From positions 1 to 8,886 of the forward strand of contig DCFC01000035.1 in the NCBI GenBank assembly GCA_002314325.1: DNA of 8,886 nt, in the 5' to 3' direction. The notes under the pieces are model-generated. The model saw only the letters and a program-made list of their open reading frames with translations, was not told where the DNA came from and did no database searches. The position numbers and the translations under genes were made by a program. Origin of the DNA: Megamonas hypermegale. Its GTDB lineage: Bacteria > Bacillota > Negativicutes > Selenomonadales > Selenomonadaceae. Position 1 is the stretch's first letter, and the number at the start of each line of letters is the position of its first letter. Below, piece by piece: positions 1 to 6,690 of this stretch.

Positions 1-84
1 CAAAGAAAAATTGCCCGGCGCAATATAAGAATAAATTAAGAAATAGTTATCTTTAACATATATTGTGCCGAACGGCACTTTTTT
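1..84 (+). repeat. Dispersed hairpin repeat, copy 1
   Basis: About 85 bp made of two hairpin ends around an AT-rich middle. The left end carries TTGCCCGGCGCAA (TTGC/GCAA stem) and the right end carries GTGCCGAACGGCAC followed by a T-run. The first 26 bases recur exactly at 2902-2927 and, inverted, at 8861-8886; the AT-rich middle is also nearly identical to the inverted copy at 8800-8886. Read outward, each end is a short GC hairpin followed by T residues (TTTTTC leftward on the minus strand, TTTTTTT rightward on the plus strand), so the unit looks like a bidirectional terminator. Its left boundary may lie outside the window. The family is not one I can name. Confidence 0.8.
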
Positions 85-85
85 T

Positions 86-117
86 ATTCTTTTTTGACCT
101 TTCAAAAGAAAAATGAA
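86..117. repeat. Inverted-repeat fragment related to the element at 2486
   Basis: A palindromic stretch with arms TTCTTTTTTGA and TCAAAAGAAA around a CCTT loop. Read on the minus strand it matches the hairpin at 2486-2523 (loop AAGG) almost base for base, including the flanking GTTCAT. It is therefore a second, inverted copy of that element's end, lying directly beside repeat copy 1. Confidence 0.65.
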
Positions 118-130
118 CGTAAACTTTTAT

Positions 131-152
131 CATATATTGTGCCGCATCGGCA
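131..152 (+). repeat. Partial right end of the dispersed repeat
   Basis: TATATTGTGCCGCATCGGCA matches the right end of the other repeat copies (TATATTGTGCCG followed by a CGGCA arm) and can fold as a TGCCG/CGGCA hairpin. No left half is present, so this looks like a remnant. Confidence 0.6.
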
Positions 153-165
153 GTATTCATATTAT

Positions 166-202
166 AAAAAGCTCCTGTTCATATACTAAACAGGAGCTTT
201 TT
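166..202 (-). terminator. Rho-independent terminator of the pheA-aroF operon
   Basis: A perfect 14-bp stem (166-179 with 189-202; arms contain AGCTCCTGTT and AACAGGAGCT) begins 4 bp past the aroF stop codon. On the minus strand the stem runs into a short T stretch, the usual end of a transcript. The symmetrical A/T tails would let it work in both directions. Confidence 0.85.
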
Positions 203-206
203 ATTC

Positions 207-1244
207 TTAGTCTTTGGTATAATCAGTGAACAGATTTTCCGCTTTCATGAAATCGGAGATTTTATATACGCCGCGCATTACTTCAGCATAATTTTCCGGA
301 GTCAGGGACTGCGGTCCGTCGGAAAGTGCCTTTGCCGGATTTGGATGTACTTCTATGATAAGTCCGTCTGCACCTGCGGCAATCGCTGCAAAACTCATCG
401 GTTTAACCATTCTCCATTTGCCCGTACCGTGGCTCGGGTCGACGATAATCGGCAGATGGCTGAGATGTTTAACAGCCGCTACAGCACTCATATCGAGCGT
501 ATTTCTCGTATACGTTTCATATGTGCGGATACCGCGTTCGCATAAGATTACGTTCGGGTTACCTTCATTCATAATATATTCGGCAGCATTAAGCCATTCA
601 TCAAGCGTTGCGGCAAGACCGCGTTTGAGCATAACCGGCTTATTGCATCTGCCCACTTCCTTGAGCAGGCGGAAATTCTGCATATTTCTTGCGCCGATTT
701 GCAAAAGGTCGGCATACTGTGCTACAGTCTGTACGGCTTCAACTTCCGTTACTTCCGTTACGACTTTAAGACCGGTGATTTCTCTCGCTTCCGCCAGATA
801 TTCAAGACCTTTTTCTTCTAATCCCTGGAAGGAATACGGAGATGTACGCGGTTTGTATGCACCGCCGCGCAGAAACTGTGCGCCGCCTGCTTTAACGATT
901 TTTGCCGCTTCCAAAAGCTGTTCGCGCGATTCAACGGCGCAAGGACCTGCCATTACAACGACATTGCCGTCGCCGATTTTCACGCCGTCAACATCGACAA
1001 CCGTATTGGCCGGATGGAATTCGCGGCTTGCCAGCTTGTAGCTTTTAGAAATAGCTACTGTCTGTTCAACGCCGTCCATTGCTTCTACAGCAAGAGAACT
1101 CATTTTGCGTTTGTCGCCGATAACGCCGACGATTTTCTGCTGTGCTCCTTCCATTATTTTGGCTGTTAAGCCGACACCTTCTATTGCTTCCACTACAGCC
1201 TGAATATTTTCATTGCTCGCATCCGGGTTCATAATTACTACCAT
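207..1244 (-). CDS. aroF: 3-deoxy-7-phosphoheptulonate (DAHP) synthase, type I-beta with N-terminal regulatory domain
   Basis: Condenses phosphoenolpyruvate with erythrose 4-phosphate to DAHP, the first step of the shikimate pathway, in the cytoplasm. The 345-residue protein has an N-terminal ferredoxin/ACT-like domain (about 1-70, the family's site of feedback control by aromatic amino acids) and a TIM-barrel catalytic domain (about 85-335). Visible signatures are AGPCAVES with metal ligand Cys102, [12 protein letters not shown] (Arg126, Lys131), [15 protein letters not shown] (Lys207), [17 protein letters not shown] with His272, and [18 protein letters not shown] with Glu298 and Asp309. All four expected metal ligands are present. 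The ATG at 1244 is preceded by AGAGGTAA at good spacing. It follows pheA by 35 bp without a promoter or terminator I can see, so it is co-transcribed and should be controlled by the upstream Phe T-box. Alternative names in use are aroA and aroG. Confidence 0.95.
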   Translation of the reverse strand: MVVIMNPDASNENIQAVVEAIEGVGLTAKIMEGAQQKIVGVIGDKRKMSSLAVEAMDGVEQTVAISKSYKLASREFHPANTVVDVDGVKIGDGNVVVMAGPCAVESREQLLEAAKIVKAGGAQFLRGGAYKPRTSPYSFQGLEEKGLEYLAEAREITGLKVVTEVTEVEAVQTVAQYADLLQIGARNMQNFRLLKEVGRCNKPVMLKRGLAATLDEWLNAAEYIMNEGNPNVILCERGIRTYETYTRNTLDMSAVAAVKHLSHLPIIVDPSHGTGKWRMVKPMSFAAIAAGADGLIIEVHPNPAKALSDGPQSLTPENYAEVMRGVYKISDFMKAENLFTDYTKD

Positions 1245-1279
1245 TATATATTACCTCTTTTCATTGATTTTAATTTATA

Positions 1280-2119
1280 TTAATTGACGCTTCCCCGAAA
1301 AACGGGAAAAGCACCAAGATTTTTCAGCCAGAAACATTTTGCCGCGGCCGCCGTCAAAGCTTCCTGTAAAATATCCTCTTTTACATCGACATCTATCTCA
1401 ATAAAGAAAATATATTCGCCGAGCCCTGTACGCGCCGGACGGGATTCTATGCGCGTCATATTGACTTTCCGCCTGGCAAAGTCGCCTAAAAGTTCATACA
1501 GACTGCCCGCTCTGCCGTCAATCTGGCAGATAAGCATCATGTTGGCAGGCGGAGCCAGTTTTTCACCGTGCTCTTTTTTCGTGAGCAATATAAATCGGGT
1601 GAAATTATCCTCTCTATCCTGAATATCGCTGTCTATGAGCTTTAATCCGTATAAATCACCTGCCGATTTCGTAGCAATCGCCGCATAACCGCTGCCCAGA
1701 CGGCTGACTTTTTCCGCTGCTCTCGCCGTACTCGCCACAGCCTCTGTCTTTACCTGCGGATAATGCGTTTTCAGATACTGTCTGCACTGTGCCAGCGGCT
1801 GAGCATGCGATATAATCGTATGAATAGGCACGTTTTCATCTTTGACGAGCAGCTGATTATGTACGCTCCAGACAAGTTCCGCCTCGATTTGCAAATCCAC
1901 GTCGTGTGCCAATGTGTCCAGCGTAATCCGCACGGAACCTTCAATCGAATTTTCCACCGGCACTAAACAATAATCCACGTCATCTTCATCTACGGCTCTG
2001 ATTGCATCGTAAATCGTATCGCAAGCGACAAGTTCCATGTCCTTTTTGCTTATTCTATTCATGCAAAGCGCCGCTTCCTCACTGTTTGTGCCGTGCGGTC
2101 CCAAAAAAGCCAGTTTCAA
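1280..2119 (-). CDS. pheA: Prephenate dehydratase (monofunctional, with ACT domain); TTG start
   Basis: Converts prephenate to phenylpyruvate, the committed step of phenylalanine synthesis. Counting from the TTG start, the 279-residue protein opens with LAFLGPHGTNSEEAA, typical of the family. It has the catalytic DNFTRF motif (about 171-176) at the end of the dehydratase domain, then a C-terminal ACT domain with DGRAGSLYELL (about 202-212) and the phenylalanine-binding ESRP motif (225-228). This predicts allosteric feedback by Phe. No chorismate mutase domain is fused. An in-frame ATG at 2137 would add six residues. However, the strong Shine-Dalgarno AAAGGAGG (2134-2127) lies inside those codons, 7 nt before TTG 2119, and the ATG has no ribosome binding site of its own. 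I therefore choose the TTG. First gene of the pheA-aroF operon. Confidence 0.93.
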   Translation of the reverse strand: MKLAFLGPHGTNSEEAALCMNRISKKDMELVACDTIYDAIRAVDEDDVDYCLVPVENSIEGSVRITLDTLAHDVDLQIEAELVWSVHNQLLVKDENVPIHTIISHAQPLAQCRQYLKTHYPQVKTEAVASTARAAEKVSRLGSGYAAIATKSAGDLYGLKLIDSDIQDREDNFTRFILLTKKEHGEKLAPPANMMLICQIDGRAGSLYELLGDFARRKVNMTRIESRPARTGLGEYIFFIEIDVDVKEDILQEALTAAAAKCFWLKNLGAFPVFRGSVN

Positions 2120-2126
2120 ACAAATT

Positions 2127-2134
2127 CCTCCTTT
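2127..2134 (-). promoter_or_regulatory. Shine-Dalgarno that decides the pheA start
   Basis: AAAGGAGG with 7 nt to the TTG at 2119-2117. It overlaps codons 2-4 of the longer reading frame from ATG 2137, which argues against that ATG as the start. Confidence 0.8.
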
Positions 2135-2145
2135 CATGTCTTTAT

Positions 2146-2180
2146 AAAAAATAAAAGCCTCACCCGATTAAGGGCGAGGC
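2146..2180 (-). terminator. T-box conditional terminator
   Basis: GCCTCGCCC (2180-2172) pairs with GGGTGAGGC (2165-2157) over 9 bp with one G-U, followed by TTTTATTTTTT. It lies just downstream of the T-box sequence and just upstream of the pheA ribosome binding site, as expected for an attenuator. Confidence 0.9.
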
Positions 2181-2421
2181 TGATTTCGCGTTACCACCTT
2201 ATTTGTCCGCCGCAAAAAGCGAACATCTCCATCAAGTACGGGAATAATTCCGATACTCTCCTCTTTTAACGGCAAGGTCCCGGCTCCGCCTACGGCAAAT
2301 CATGTTCAGCGGGCAACTCCGAGGTGAACTTCAACAGCTTTTCTCATATCAAGATTTCAGCAGCCTTGACTCTCTGTGATGATACCGTCTGTCTACTTTT
2401 CCTCTTCATCATTTTTAACGT
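2146..2421 (-). ncRNA. Phenylalanine-specific T-box leader (tRNA-Phe riboswitch)
   Basis: The leader between promoter and pheA has the T-box hallmarks in order. A Stem I region holds the specifier loop GAAGTTCACCTCGGAG; the in-register codon TTC (2328-2326) specifies Phe. Next comes the T-box proper, AAGGTGGTAACGCGA (2200-2186), whose TGGT would pair with the tRNA 3' end and fits an A discriminator base. Last is an intrinsic terminator. Uncharged tRNA-Phe is expected to stabilise the antiterminator and allow transcription of pheA-aroF; charged tRNA would cause termination. The specifier identity agrees with the function of the downstream genes, which is independent support. The 5' limit is estimated from the promoter. 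Confidence 0.93.
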
Positions 2422-2427
2422 GAGTAC

Positions 2428-2456
2428 ATAATATCATATTTAAAAACAAAATGCAA
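2428..2456 (-). promoter_or_regulatory. Sigma-70-type promoter of the T-box/pheA-aroF operon
   Basis: TTGCAT (2456-2451), a 17-bp spacer and TATTAT (2433-2428) on the minus strand put the start of transcription close to 2421, directly before the T-box leader. Confidence 0.8.
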
Positions 2457-2717
2457 GTCTATTTATTGTAACATTGTAACGAGATGTTCATTTTTCTTTT
2501 GAAAGGTCAAAAGAAAAACGAACCAAAAAGAAAAAACCTTTTTAACGTTTCGCTTACGCTGCACTGGGCGAACCTTTATAGCCCTTCTATAAACACAAAC
2601 AGTACAATGGCTTGAAACGTTTGGAATTTGGCTCGAGCCTTCTAGTTCCAGCAGAAACTAAAATTTGAGTTGTTGGCACTATATTTTGCTGGTCATGATA
2701 AATTTTTATCTGCGTTG

Positions 2718-2846
2718 AAGATTTTCACGGTAGCTTTAGCTATTAAGAAAACTGTTTTTTATTTCTGTTTTTAGTTCAAATGTTTGAGCGTGAGCGAGTT
2801 TTTGAACGTTAGAAATAAAAAACAGTTTTCTTAAAGTGAAAATCTT
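2718..2846. repeat. Large nested inverted repeat (long stem-loop)
   Basis: Three concentric stems are seen directly. AAGATTTTCAC (2718-2728) pairs with GTGAAAATCTT (2836-2846). A perfect 24-bp stem joins 2743-2766 to 2811-2834 (core AAAACTGTTTTTTATTTCT). Within its loop GTTCAAA (2774-2780) pairs with TTTGAAC (2801-2807). A small side hairpin, TAGCTTTAGCTA, sits at about 2731-2742. No T-run directly follows on either strand, so this is not a standard terminator. Confidence 0.85.
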
Positions 2847-2901
2847 TTAGCGGTGCACGAACTAAGGCACTTTCTTTTTCGGCAACTTTTCTTTGTGCCA
2901 G

Positions 2902-2988
2902 CAAAGAAAAATTGCCCGGCGCAATATGAAGATAAATTAAAAAATCAATTCTCTTTTTCTTATATTGTGCCGCACCGGCACTTTCTTT
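2902..2988 (+). repeat. Dispersed hairpin repeat, copy 2 (right end of the element at 2486)
   Basis: The first 26 bases are identical to positions 1-26. The AT-rich middle is diverged, and the right end TATATTGTGCCGCACCGGCAC (split as GTGCCG 2967-2972 and CGGCAC 2976-2981) is followed by TTTCTTTATTTC. On the minus strand the left end reads ATTGC-GCCGG-GCAAT then TTTTTC. As no other good terminator follows panB, this repeat may end the panB transcript. Confidence 0.8.
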
Positions 2989-3016
2989 ATTTCTAAAGAA
3001 ATCAATAAATAAAAAT

Positions 3017-3844
3017 TTAATACAATTTATTTAATGTCTCTTCGTCTATTTTAAATGTATGTTCCTGCGCCGGGAAAGTTCCGTTTTGCGTCTCAGCAAT
3101 ATACGCTTTAATCCCCTTTTCCATCTCCGCGCCGACATGGGCGAATTGTTTAACGAACTTCGGTTTGAAATCGCCAAACATGCCGAGCATATCCTGATAA
3201 ACGAGAATTTGGCCGTCGCAGCCTGCACCGGCTCCGATGCCGATTGTCGGAATGCTTACGGACTTGGTAACGAGCTCTGCCAGTTTTGCCGGAACACATT
3301 CTAAAACAACGGCAAATGCCCCTGCCGCTTCGACCTGTTTTGCTTCTGCCAGAATACGCTTTGCTGCTTCCTCGCTTTTTCCCTGCACTTTAAAACCGCC
3401 GAAAGCATTCACCGACTGCGGCGTAAGTCCGATATGCGCCATGACCGGTATGGACGCGGCTACAATCGCCTCTATCTGCGGGCAGACAGCCGCTCCGCCT
3501 TCCAGTTTCACTGCCTGACATCTGCCTTCCTTCATAAGCCTGCCTGCATTGTATACGGCATCATAAACAGAAGTCTGATACGACATGAACGGCATATCCG
3601 CCACTACTAGAGCGTTTTTTGCTCCTCTCGCCACCGCTTTTGTATGGTGAATTATATCCTCCATTGTTACAGACAGCGTATCTTCATAACCGAGCATGAC
3701 CATGCCGAGCGAGTCGCCGACTAAAATACCGTTTATTCCTGCATTGTCCATTACTTTCGCCGTAGAATAATCGTATGCCGTAAGCATCGTTATTTTTTTC
3801 TGCTCATCTTTTTGACGCTGAAATGTCATCACCGTATTTTTCAT
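3017..3844 (-). CDS. panB: 3-methyl-2-oxobutanoate hydroxymethyltransferase (ketopantoate hydroxymethyltransferase)
   Basis: Transfers a one-carbon unit from 5,10-methylene-tetrahydrofolate to 2-oxoisovalerate to make ketopantoate, the first committed step of pantothenate (and so CoA) synthesis. At 275 residues it has the normal family length. Recognisable segments are [26 protein letters not shown] with metal ligand Asp44, [10 protein letters not shown] with Asp83, AVKLEGG with Glu115, [22 protein letters not shown] with catalytic Glu182, and [23 protein letters not shown]. By homology with E. coli PanB (Asp45, Asp84, Glu114, Glu181) all key residues are kept. Its ATG overlaps the stop of the upstream gene in ATGA (3841-3844), so translation is probably coupled. 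panC and panD, the usual partners, do not follow; the repeat element lies downstream instead. Confidence 0.96.
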   Translation of the reverse strand: MKNTVMTFQRQKDEQKKITMLTAYDYSTAKVMDNAGINGILVGDSLGMVMLGYEDTLSVTMEDIIHHTKAVARGAKNALVVADMPFMSYQTSVYDAVYNAGRLMKEGRCQAVKLEGGAAVCPQIEAIVAASIPVMAHIGLTPQSVNAFGGFKVQGKSEEAAKRILAEAKQVEAAGAFAVVLECVPAKLAELVTKSVSIPTIGIGAGAGCDGQILVYQDMLGMFGDFKPKFVKQFAHVGAEMEKGIKAYIAETQNGTFPAQEHTFKIDEETLNKLY

Positions 3845-4686
3845 TTTAATACCTCTTTCATCTGCGTATAATTTCTCTGCCAGTGTTTTTCCTGCGCAAT
3901 CTTTGTCAGTTCCAAAGACAACAGTCTATACACTTCCCGCTTAGTCAAATCTTTACCCAGACTTTCCAGATGATGTCTTACCGTCTGTACATCATTGCGC
4001 TCAACCGGACCGGTTAAAGCCTTTTCCGGACCATTTTGTACAATGTTCTCCGCATTCACTTTAAACAGCGGCAACAATGCTTTCCGCGCACTTTCAGCGC
4101 TGAAACCGCACTGTTTTAATACATCTTCACTCATGGACAATAGAGCGATAACCAGATTGCTCGCCAATACCGCTCCTGCATGATATAACGCTTTATCCTT
4201 TGTGTTGATAACCACTGTTTCATTGCCAAAGCCGGCGAATAAATTCCGCATTTTTGTTAAATACTGCTCACTGCCTTCAATCGTAAACACTGTATTTTTC
4301 AAATCCCGCCATGAATTATACTTATCACTGACAGCACAAAGCGGATGGATAGAATACGCAAATGCACCTTTATTTTCTGCATCAAAAAAAGCGGCCGAAG
4401 AAATCGAACCGCTGCAATGACAAATTTTTTTATTTCTAACATCCAGATTTTTTATATGTTCCCAGACCGTGCCGATAACATCATCCGGTACGGTGAGAAA
4501 CAAGGTATCGCTGTCCTTTAAAATATCTGTTAAACTGCTATACATTCTGCTGTTTGTAAATTCCGCTGCTGATTTAGCCGATTTCGGCGACCTGCTGTAG
4601 TAACCCGTAACAGAAATACCGTTACTGATAAAATATTTTCCCAGAGAAAAACCCACTTTCCCTGCGCCGATAAATCCTATTTTCAT
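3841..4686 (-). CDS. Rossmann-fold/DUF2520 protein, probable PanG-type ketopantoate reductase
   Basis: The 281-residue cytoplasmic protein starts with an NAD(P)-binding fold: [10 protein letters not shown] (GxGxxG at 7-12), then YYSRSP with Arg32 after the second strand, which suggests NADPH. Further features are LTVPDDVI (64-71), HCSGS (90-94) and SIHPL (112-116), and an all-helical C-terminal half containing [16 protein letters not shown] (168-183) and LTGPVERND. This is the architecture of the 'Rossmann-like plus DUF2520' family. It differs from classical PanE, but an alternative ketopantoate reductase, PanG, has been described from bacteria lacking PanE. The ATGA overlap with panB strongly supports a role in reducing ketopantoate to pantoate. 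The family assignment is firm; the enzyme activity is inferred from context. Start ATG 4686 has GGGAGTG upstream. Other possibilities are an imine or hydroxyacid reductase of different specificity. Confidence 0.85.
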   Translation of the reverse strand: MKIGFIGAGKVGFSLGKYFISNGISVTGYYSRSPKSAKSAAEFTNSRMYSSLTDILKDSDTLFLTVPDDVIGTVWEHIKNLDVRNKKICHCSGSISSAAFFDAENKGAFAYSIHPLCAVSDKYNSWRDLKNTVFTIEGSEQYLTKMRNLFAGFGNETVVINTKDKALYHAGAVLASNLVIALLSMSEDVLKQCGFSAESARKALLPLFKVNAENIVQNGPEKALTGPVERNDVQTVRHHLESLGKDLTKREVYRLLSLELTKIAQEKHWQRNYTQMKEVLK

Positions 4687-4695
4687 TCAATCACT

Positions 4696-4709
4696 CCCTT
4701 TCTCAAGGG
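4696..4709 (-). promoter_or_regulatory. Small hairpin over the ribosome binding site of the DUF2520-panB operon
   Basis: On the minus strand CCCTT-GAGA-AAGGG forms a 5-bp stem with a four-base loop, and its 3' arm is the start of the Shine-Dalgarno AAGGGAGTG. It could lower translation initiation, but the stem is short and may be chance. Confidence 0.35.
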
Positions 4710-4807
4710 ACAGCTGTGTTTTACAATCTGATAAAGGTACTGTTCAAAAATCATTTCGATACAGCCTTTGCTTAAAAATAAAAAAATTGCGGTACAGTTT
4801 CTGTCGA

Positions 4808-4836
4808 ATACTATCCACGCAATACTATATCATCAA
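4808..4836 (-). promoter_or_regulatory. Candidate promoter of the DUF2520-panB operon
   Basis: TTGATG (4836-4831), a 17-bp spacer and TAGTAT (4813-4808) on the minus strand is the best sigma-70-like pair I see upstream. It would give a leader of about 115 nt. No riboswitch or attenuator is recognisable in that leader. Confidence 0.4.
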
Positions 4837-4886
4837 TGCTTCCATTTGTATAGAAAATATACCTAAAAAATTTTTTCAAAAAACAT

Positions 4887-4915
4887 TTGACAAACTCTTC
4901 CCAATCTGATATTAT
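4887..4915 (+). promoter_or_regulatory. Promoter of the first tRNA-Arg/tRNA-Tyr cassette
   Basis: Consensus TTGACA (4887-4892), a 17-bp spacer and TATTAT (4910-4915), ending 32 bp before the mature tRNA-Arg. The short leader contains a possible GTGG/CCAC hairpin (4923-4939). Confidence 0.85.
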
Positions 4916-4947
4916 AATATGCGTGGTTAAGACAGCCACCAAATGAA

Positions 4948-5025
4948 GGCCCTGTAGCTCAGCTGGATTAGAGTGTTTGACTACGAATCAAAAGGTCGCA
5001 GGTTCGAGTCCTGCCAGGGTCACCA
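4948..5025 (+). tRNA. tRNA-Arg (anticodon ACG), copy 1
   Basis: A full cloverleaf can be drawn. Acceptor GGCCCTG pairs with CAGGGTC (one G-U). The D arm is GCTC...GAGT, the anticodon stem TTTGA/TCAAA has loop CTACGAA (anticodon ACG, 4983-4985), and the T arm is GCAGG-TTCGAGT-CCTGC. Discriminator A and an encoded CCA follow. ACG, read as ICG after A34 deamination, decodes CGU/CGC/CGA. The sequence is identical to 7439-7516. Confidence 0.95.
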
Positions 5026-5033
5026 TGCAAAAT

Positions 5034-5118
5034 GGGTAGGTGCCCGAGTGGTTAAAGGGAACGGACTGTAAATCCGTCGCCGTAGGCTACGATGGTTCGA
5101 ATCCATCCCTGCCCACCA
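5034..5118 (+). tRNA. tRNA-Tyr (anticodon GTA), copy 1
   Basis: A class II tRNA with a long variable arm (about CGTCGCCGTAGGCTACG). Acceptor GGGTAGG pairs with CCTGCCC, the anticodon GTA (5068-5070) sits in loop CTGTAAA, the T arm is GATGG-TTCGAAT-CCATC, and CCA is encoded. It follows tRNA-Arg by 8 nt and is surely on the same transcript. Identical to 7526-7610. Confidence 0.95.
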
Positions 5119-5130
5119 TTTTGAATATTA

Positions 5131-5161
5131 AAGCGTTGGTATTGTACCAGCGCTTTTTTTT
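5131..5161 (+). terminator. Terminator of the first tRNA cassette
   Basis: AAGCGTTGGT (5131-5140) pairs with ACCAGCGCTT (5146-5155), 10 bp with one G-U, followed by eight T residues. The gene on the opposite strand ends only 6 bp further on, so the same hairpin may also end its transcript, although the T-run on that side is poor. Confidence 0.9.
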
Positions 5162-5166
5162 GTTGC

Positions 5167-6675
5167 CTATTTTTCTTTTGCCCACTCGGCCTCATCTGCA
5201 AAAAAATGAGCTGTCCTATATAATCTTTCATTTAAATAAGACATCAAATAGTCTTCCTCACTTTTATTGACAGAAATTTCTACGCTTTGCCACATTAAAA
5301 CTCCCTGTCTGTAAATATCCGGTCTACCGAATTTTTCTGTCAGAACATTTTTCATCTCATCAAAATACTGTTGTCCTTTTTCTCTGTTTTCGATACTTTC
5401 ATCAAAGCATAATAAAATTTTATACAGCTGTTCGTTGCTGAACATCACGACAAGATACGGCGAACCCTCCTGATACACTTCAGTCAATCCGATAGAATAA
5501 ATATATATCGTGTGCCACAATATTCCCCAACGCAATCCGTAAATATCGGATATTTCCTTATACGGCTGTCCCCAGTAGATATATAATTTATCATTCATTG
5601 CGTCTGCATAAACTTCTCTGTAAGTACGCTTTAGCAAATTACCGCCGCCAAGTTTGTACGCTTCACCGTCCAAAGCAGCCCTTTCAGCCAATTTCTCATT
5701 TGTAAGTATCTGTTCTGTTTCACCGCTATATATCAGCTTTATCTTATACAGCTGATTGTGCCACAGATACAAATATATTTTTGCTGTATTATGCTGAAAT
5801 GTTTTAATAAAATTATTATATGCCTTGTCTTTTTTCTCATACGGATTTTCCAAATCCAGTTCATAGATAAGCGCATTTTCCCCATAATAACGTTCCGTAT
5901 ATTTTACAGCAAAATCTTTTACAATATCATTTATACTTTCGCCCCAATATAAATCAGGAATTAATCCGACCAACTGTTTTTTATCCGTTACCGTTTCCGC
6001 TGCTATTGCCGCATTCATTTTGGCTACAGCCTCATTGTGCGTGTTCCTTTCTTCATTTAAAGCACCTTGAGCCGCTGCCTTTTTTAACAGAAAATCATCC
6101 TGCAGGACAAGCATGCCGCCATTTTGCTTTTCGGCAACTATCTTGTACAGCTGGTCATTCCAGAAATAAACTAAAATCTGCTGTGATTTCAGTTTTTCAC
6201 CATTAAAATCCTGTTTTGGCAAAGTCAAATAATACACCGACGAATTTTTTGTGCTATCATGCTCTTTGTATTTCAATTTATAAAATCTGCTTACCTGAGC
6301 ATAGCTTGCGCCCCAATACAGATTTTCGCCGATATATTTCAATTTACCAGCAGCTTCACTCTGTATGACTAAATCTGTTCCGTCAGTAAAATCAGCCGTT
6401 ATTCTGTACAGTTTATTCCCCTTCATATACAGCAAAATTCTGCCGTTGACAACTTCCTTGCCCTTTAAATACGGCTCTTCCAGCTTCAGCCAGTAGGTAT
6501 TGCTGTCTTCTTCCGATAAATAATTATTATAGACGAGCGGATATATTGCTTTTATTTCATCATAGGTCATTCCCCATTTCAAATCAGCCAATATATCCCG
6601 CTCGGCAGAAGCTACAGCCAAATTGCATAAATTACATATCAAACAAAAACATATTGCAAGGCAAAGTTTCTTCAT
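5167..6675 (-). CDS. Secreted repeat protein of unknown function (four YWG/LYKI modules)
   Basis: I do not recognise a named family. The 502-residue protein has a typical signal peptide (KK, a hydrophobic core to about 20, then AVASA, cleavage likely after residue 24), so it should be exported. The signal core is unusually rich in cysteine (5, 9, 11, 14, 17) but has no lipobox. The rest is largely four diverged modules of 60-75 residues at about 31-95, 118-183, 241-316 and 365-424. Each opens with a (L/I)xWG motif followed by an acidic-hydrophobic helix (for example WGQPYKEISDIYGL) and closes with a strand pair ending in (N/D)xLYKI or similar. A C-terminal segment (445-490) contains EKFGRPDIY and LNERLYR. 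The region from about 335 on aligns with the neighbouring 202-residue protein, so the two are paralogues. The start ATG 6675 lies 15 bp after the upstream gene and has only a weak purine-rich ribosome binding site, which fits an operon. Confidence 0.85.
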   Translation of the reverse strand: MKKLCLAICFCLICNLCNLAVASAERDILADLKWGMTYDEIKAIYPLVYNNYLSEEDSNTYWLKLEEPYLKGKEVVNGRILLYMKGNKLYRITADFTDGTDLVIQSEAAGKLKYIGENLYWGASYAQVSRFYKLKYKEHDSTKNSSVYYLTLPKQDFNGEKLKSQQILVYFWNDQLYKIVAEKQNGGMLVLQDDFLLKKAAAQGALNEERNTHNEAVAKMNAAIAAETVTDKKQLVGLIPDLYWGESINDIVKDFAVKYTERYYGENALIYELDLENPYEKKDKAYNNFIKTFQHNTAKIYLYLWHNQLYKIKLIYSGETEQILTNEKLAERAALDGEAYKLGGGNLLKRTYREVYADAMNDKLYIYWGQPYKEISDIYGLRWGILWHTIYIYSIGLTEVYQEGSPYLVVMFSNEQLYKILLCFDESIENREKGQQYFDEMKNVLTEKFGRPDIYRQGVLMWQSVEISVNKSEEDYLMSYLNERLYRTAHFFADEAEWAKEK

Positions 6676-6690
6676 TTCATCATCTTCTTT

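Larger units (their letters stand above)
2486..2990. repeat. Structured non-coding repeat element (MITE-like or RNA-like)
   Basis: The gap between the pheA promoter and panB has no open reading frame of note and is filled by nested inverted repeats. They are a hairpin at 2486-2523 (12-bp perfect core, loop AAGG, extended by GTTC/GAAC); TTTATAG/CTATAAA at 2575-2593; the palindrome GGCTCGAGCC at 2630-2639; a large stem-loop at 2718-2846; TTTTCTTTG/CAAAGAAAA at 2887-2910; and the dispersed repeat unit at 2902-2988. The two outer regions are imperfect inverted repeats of one another: 2505-2537 resembles the reverse complement of about 2864-2899, sharing CAAAAGAAAA and AAAAAGAAA-type blocks. Terminal inverted repeats without a transposase suggest a non-autonomous mobile element. 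I see no clear target-site duplication. Boundaries are approximate. Confidence 0.65.

Noticed and set aside
355..1041. Plus-strand open reading frame of 228 codons opposite aroF
   Set aside because: It is wholly antisense to a clear DAHP synthase, has no ribosome binding site, and its low-complexity composition is that of a shadow frame.
2486..2990. CRISPR array
   Set aside because: The repeats are inverted, not regularly spaced direct repeats with unique spacers, and no cas gene is near.
3059..3518. Plus-strand frames of 81 and 93 codons within panB
   Set aside because: Antisense to a fully conserved panB with all catalytic residues; no independent coding signal.
4687..4886. Riboswitch in the leader of the DUF2520-panB operon
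   Set aside because: Apart from one short hairpin at the ribosome binding site, no conserved riboswitch core or attenuator is visible.
5040..5270. Plus-strand frame starting inside tRNA-Tyr
   Set aside because: The first third is tRNA sequence (a familiar spurious MPEWLKGTDCKS-type peptide), and it crosses the tRNA terminator.
6601..6675. Lipoprotein signal in the 502-residue protein
   Set aside because: The signal core is cysteine-rich, but none of the cysteines sits in an L-(A/S)-(G/A)-C lipobox, and AVASA is a good signal peptidase I site.
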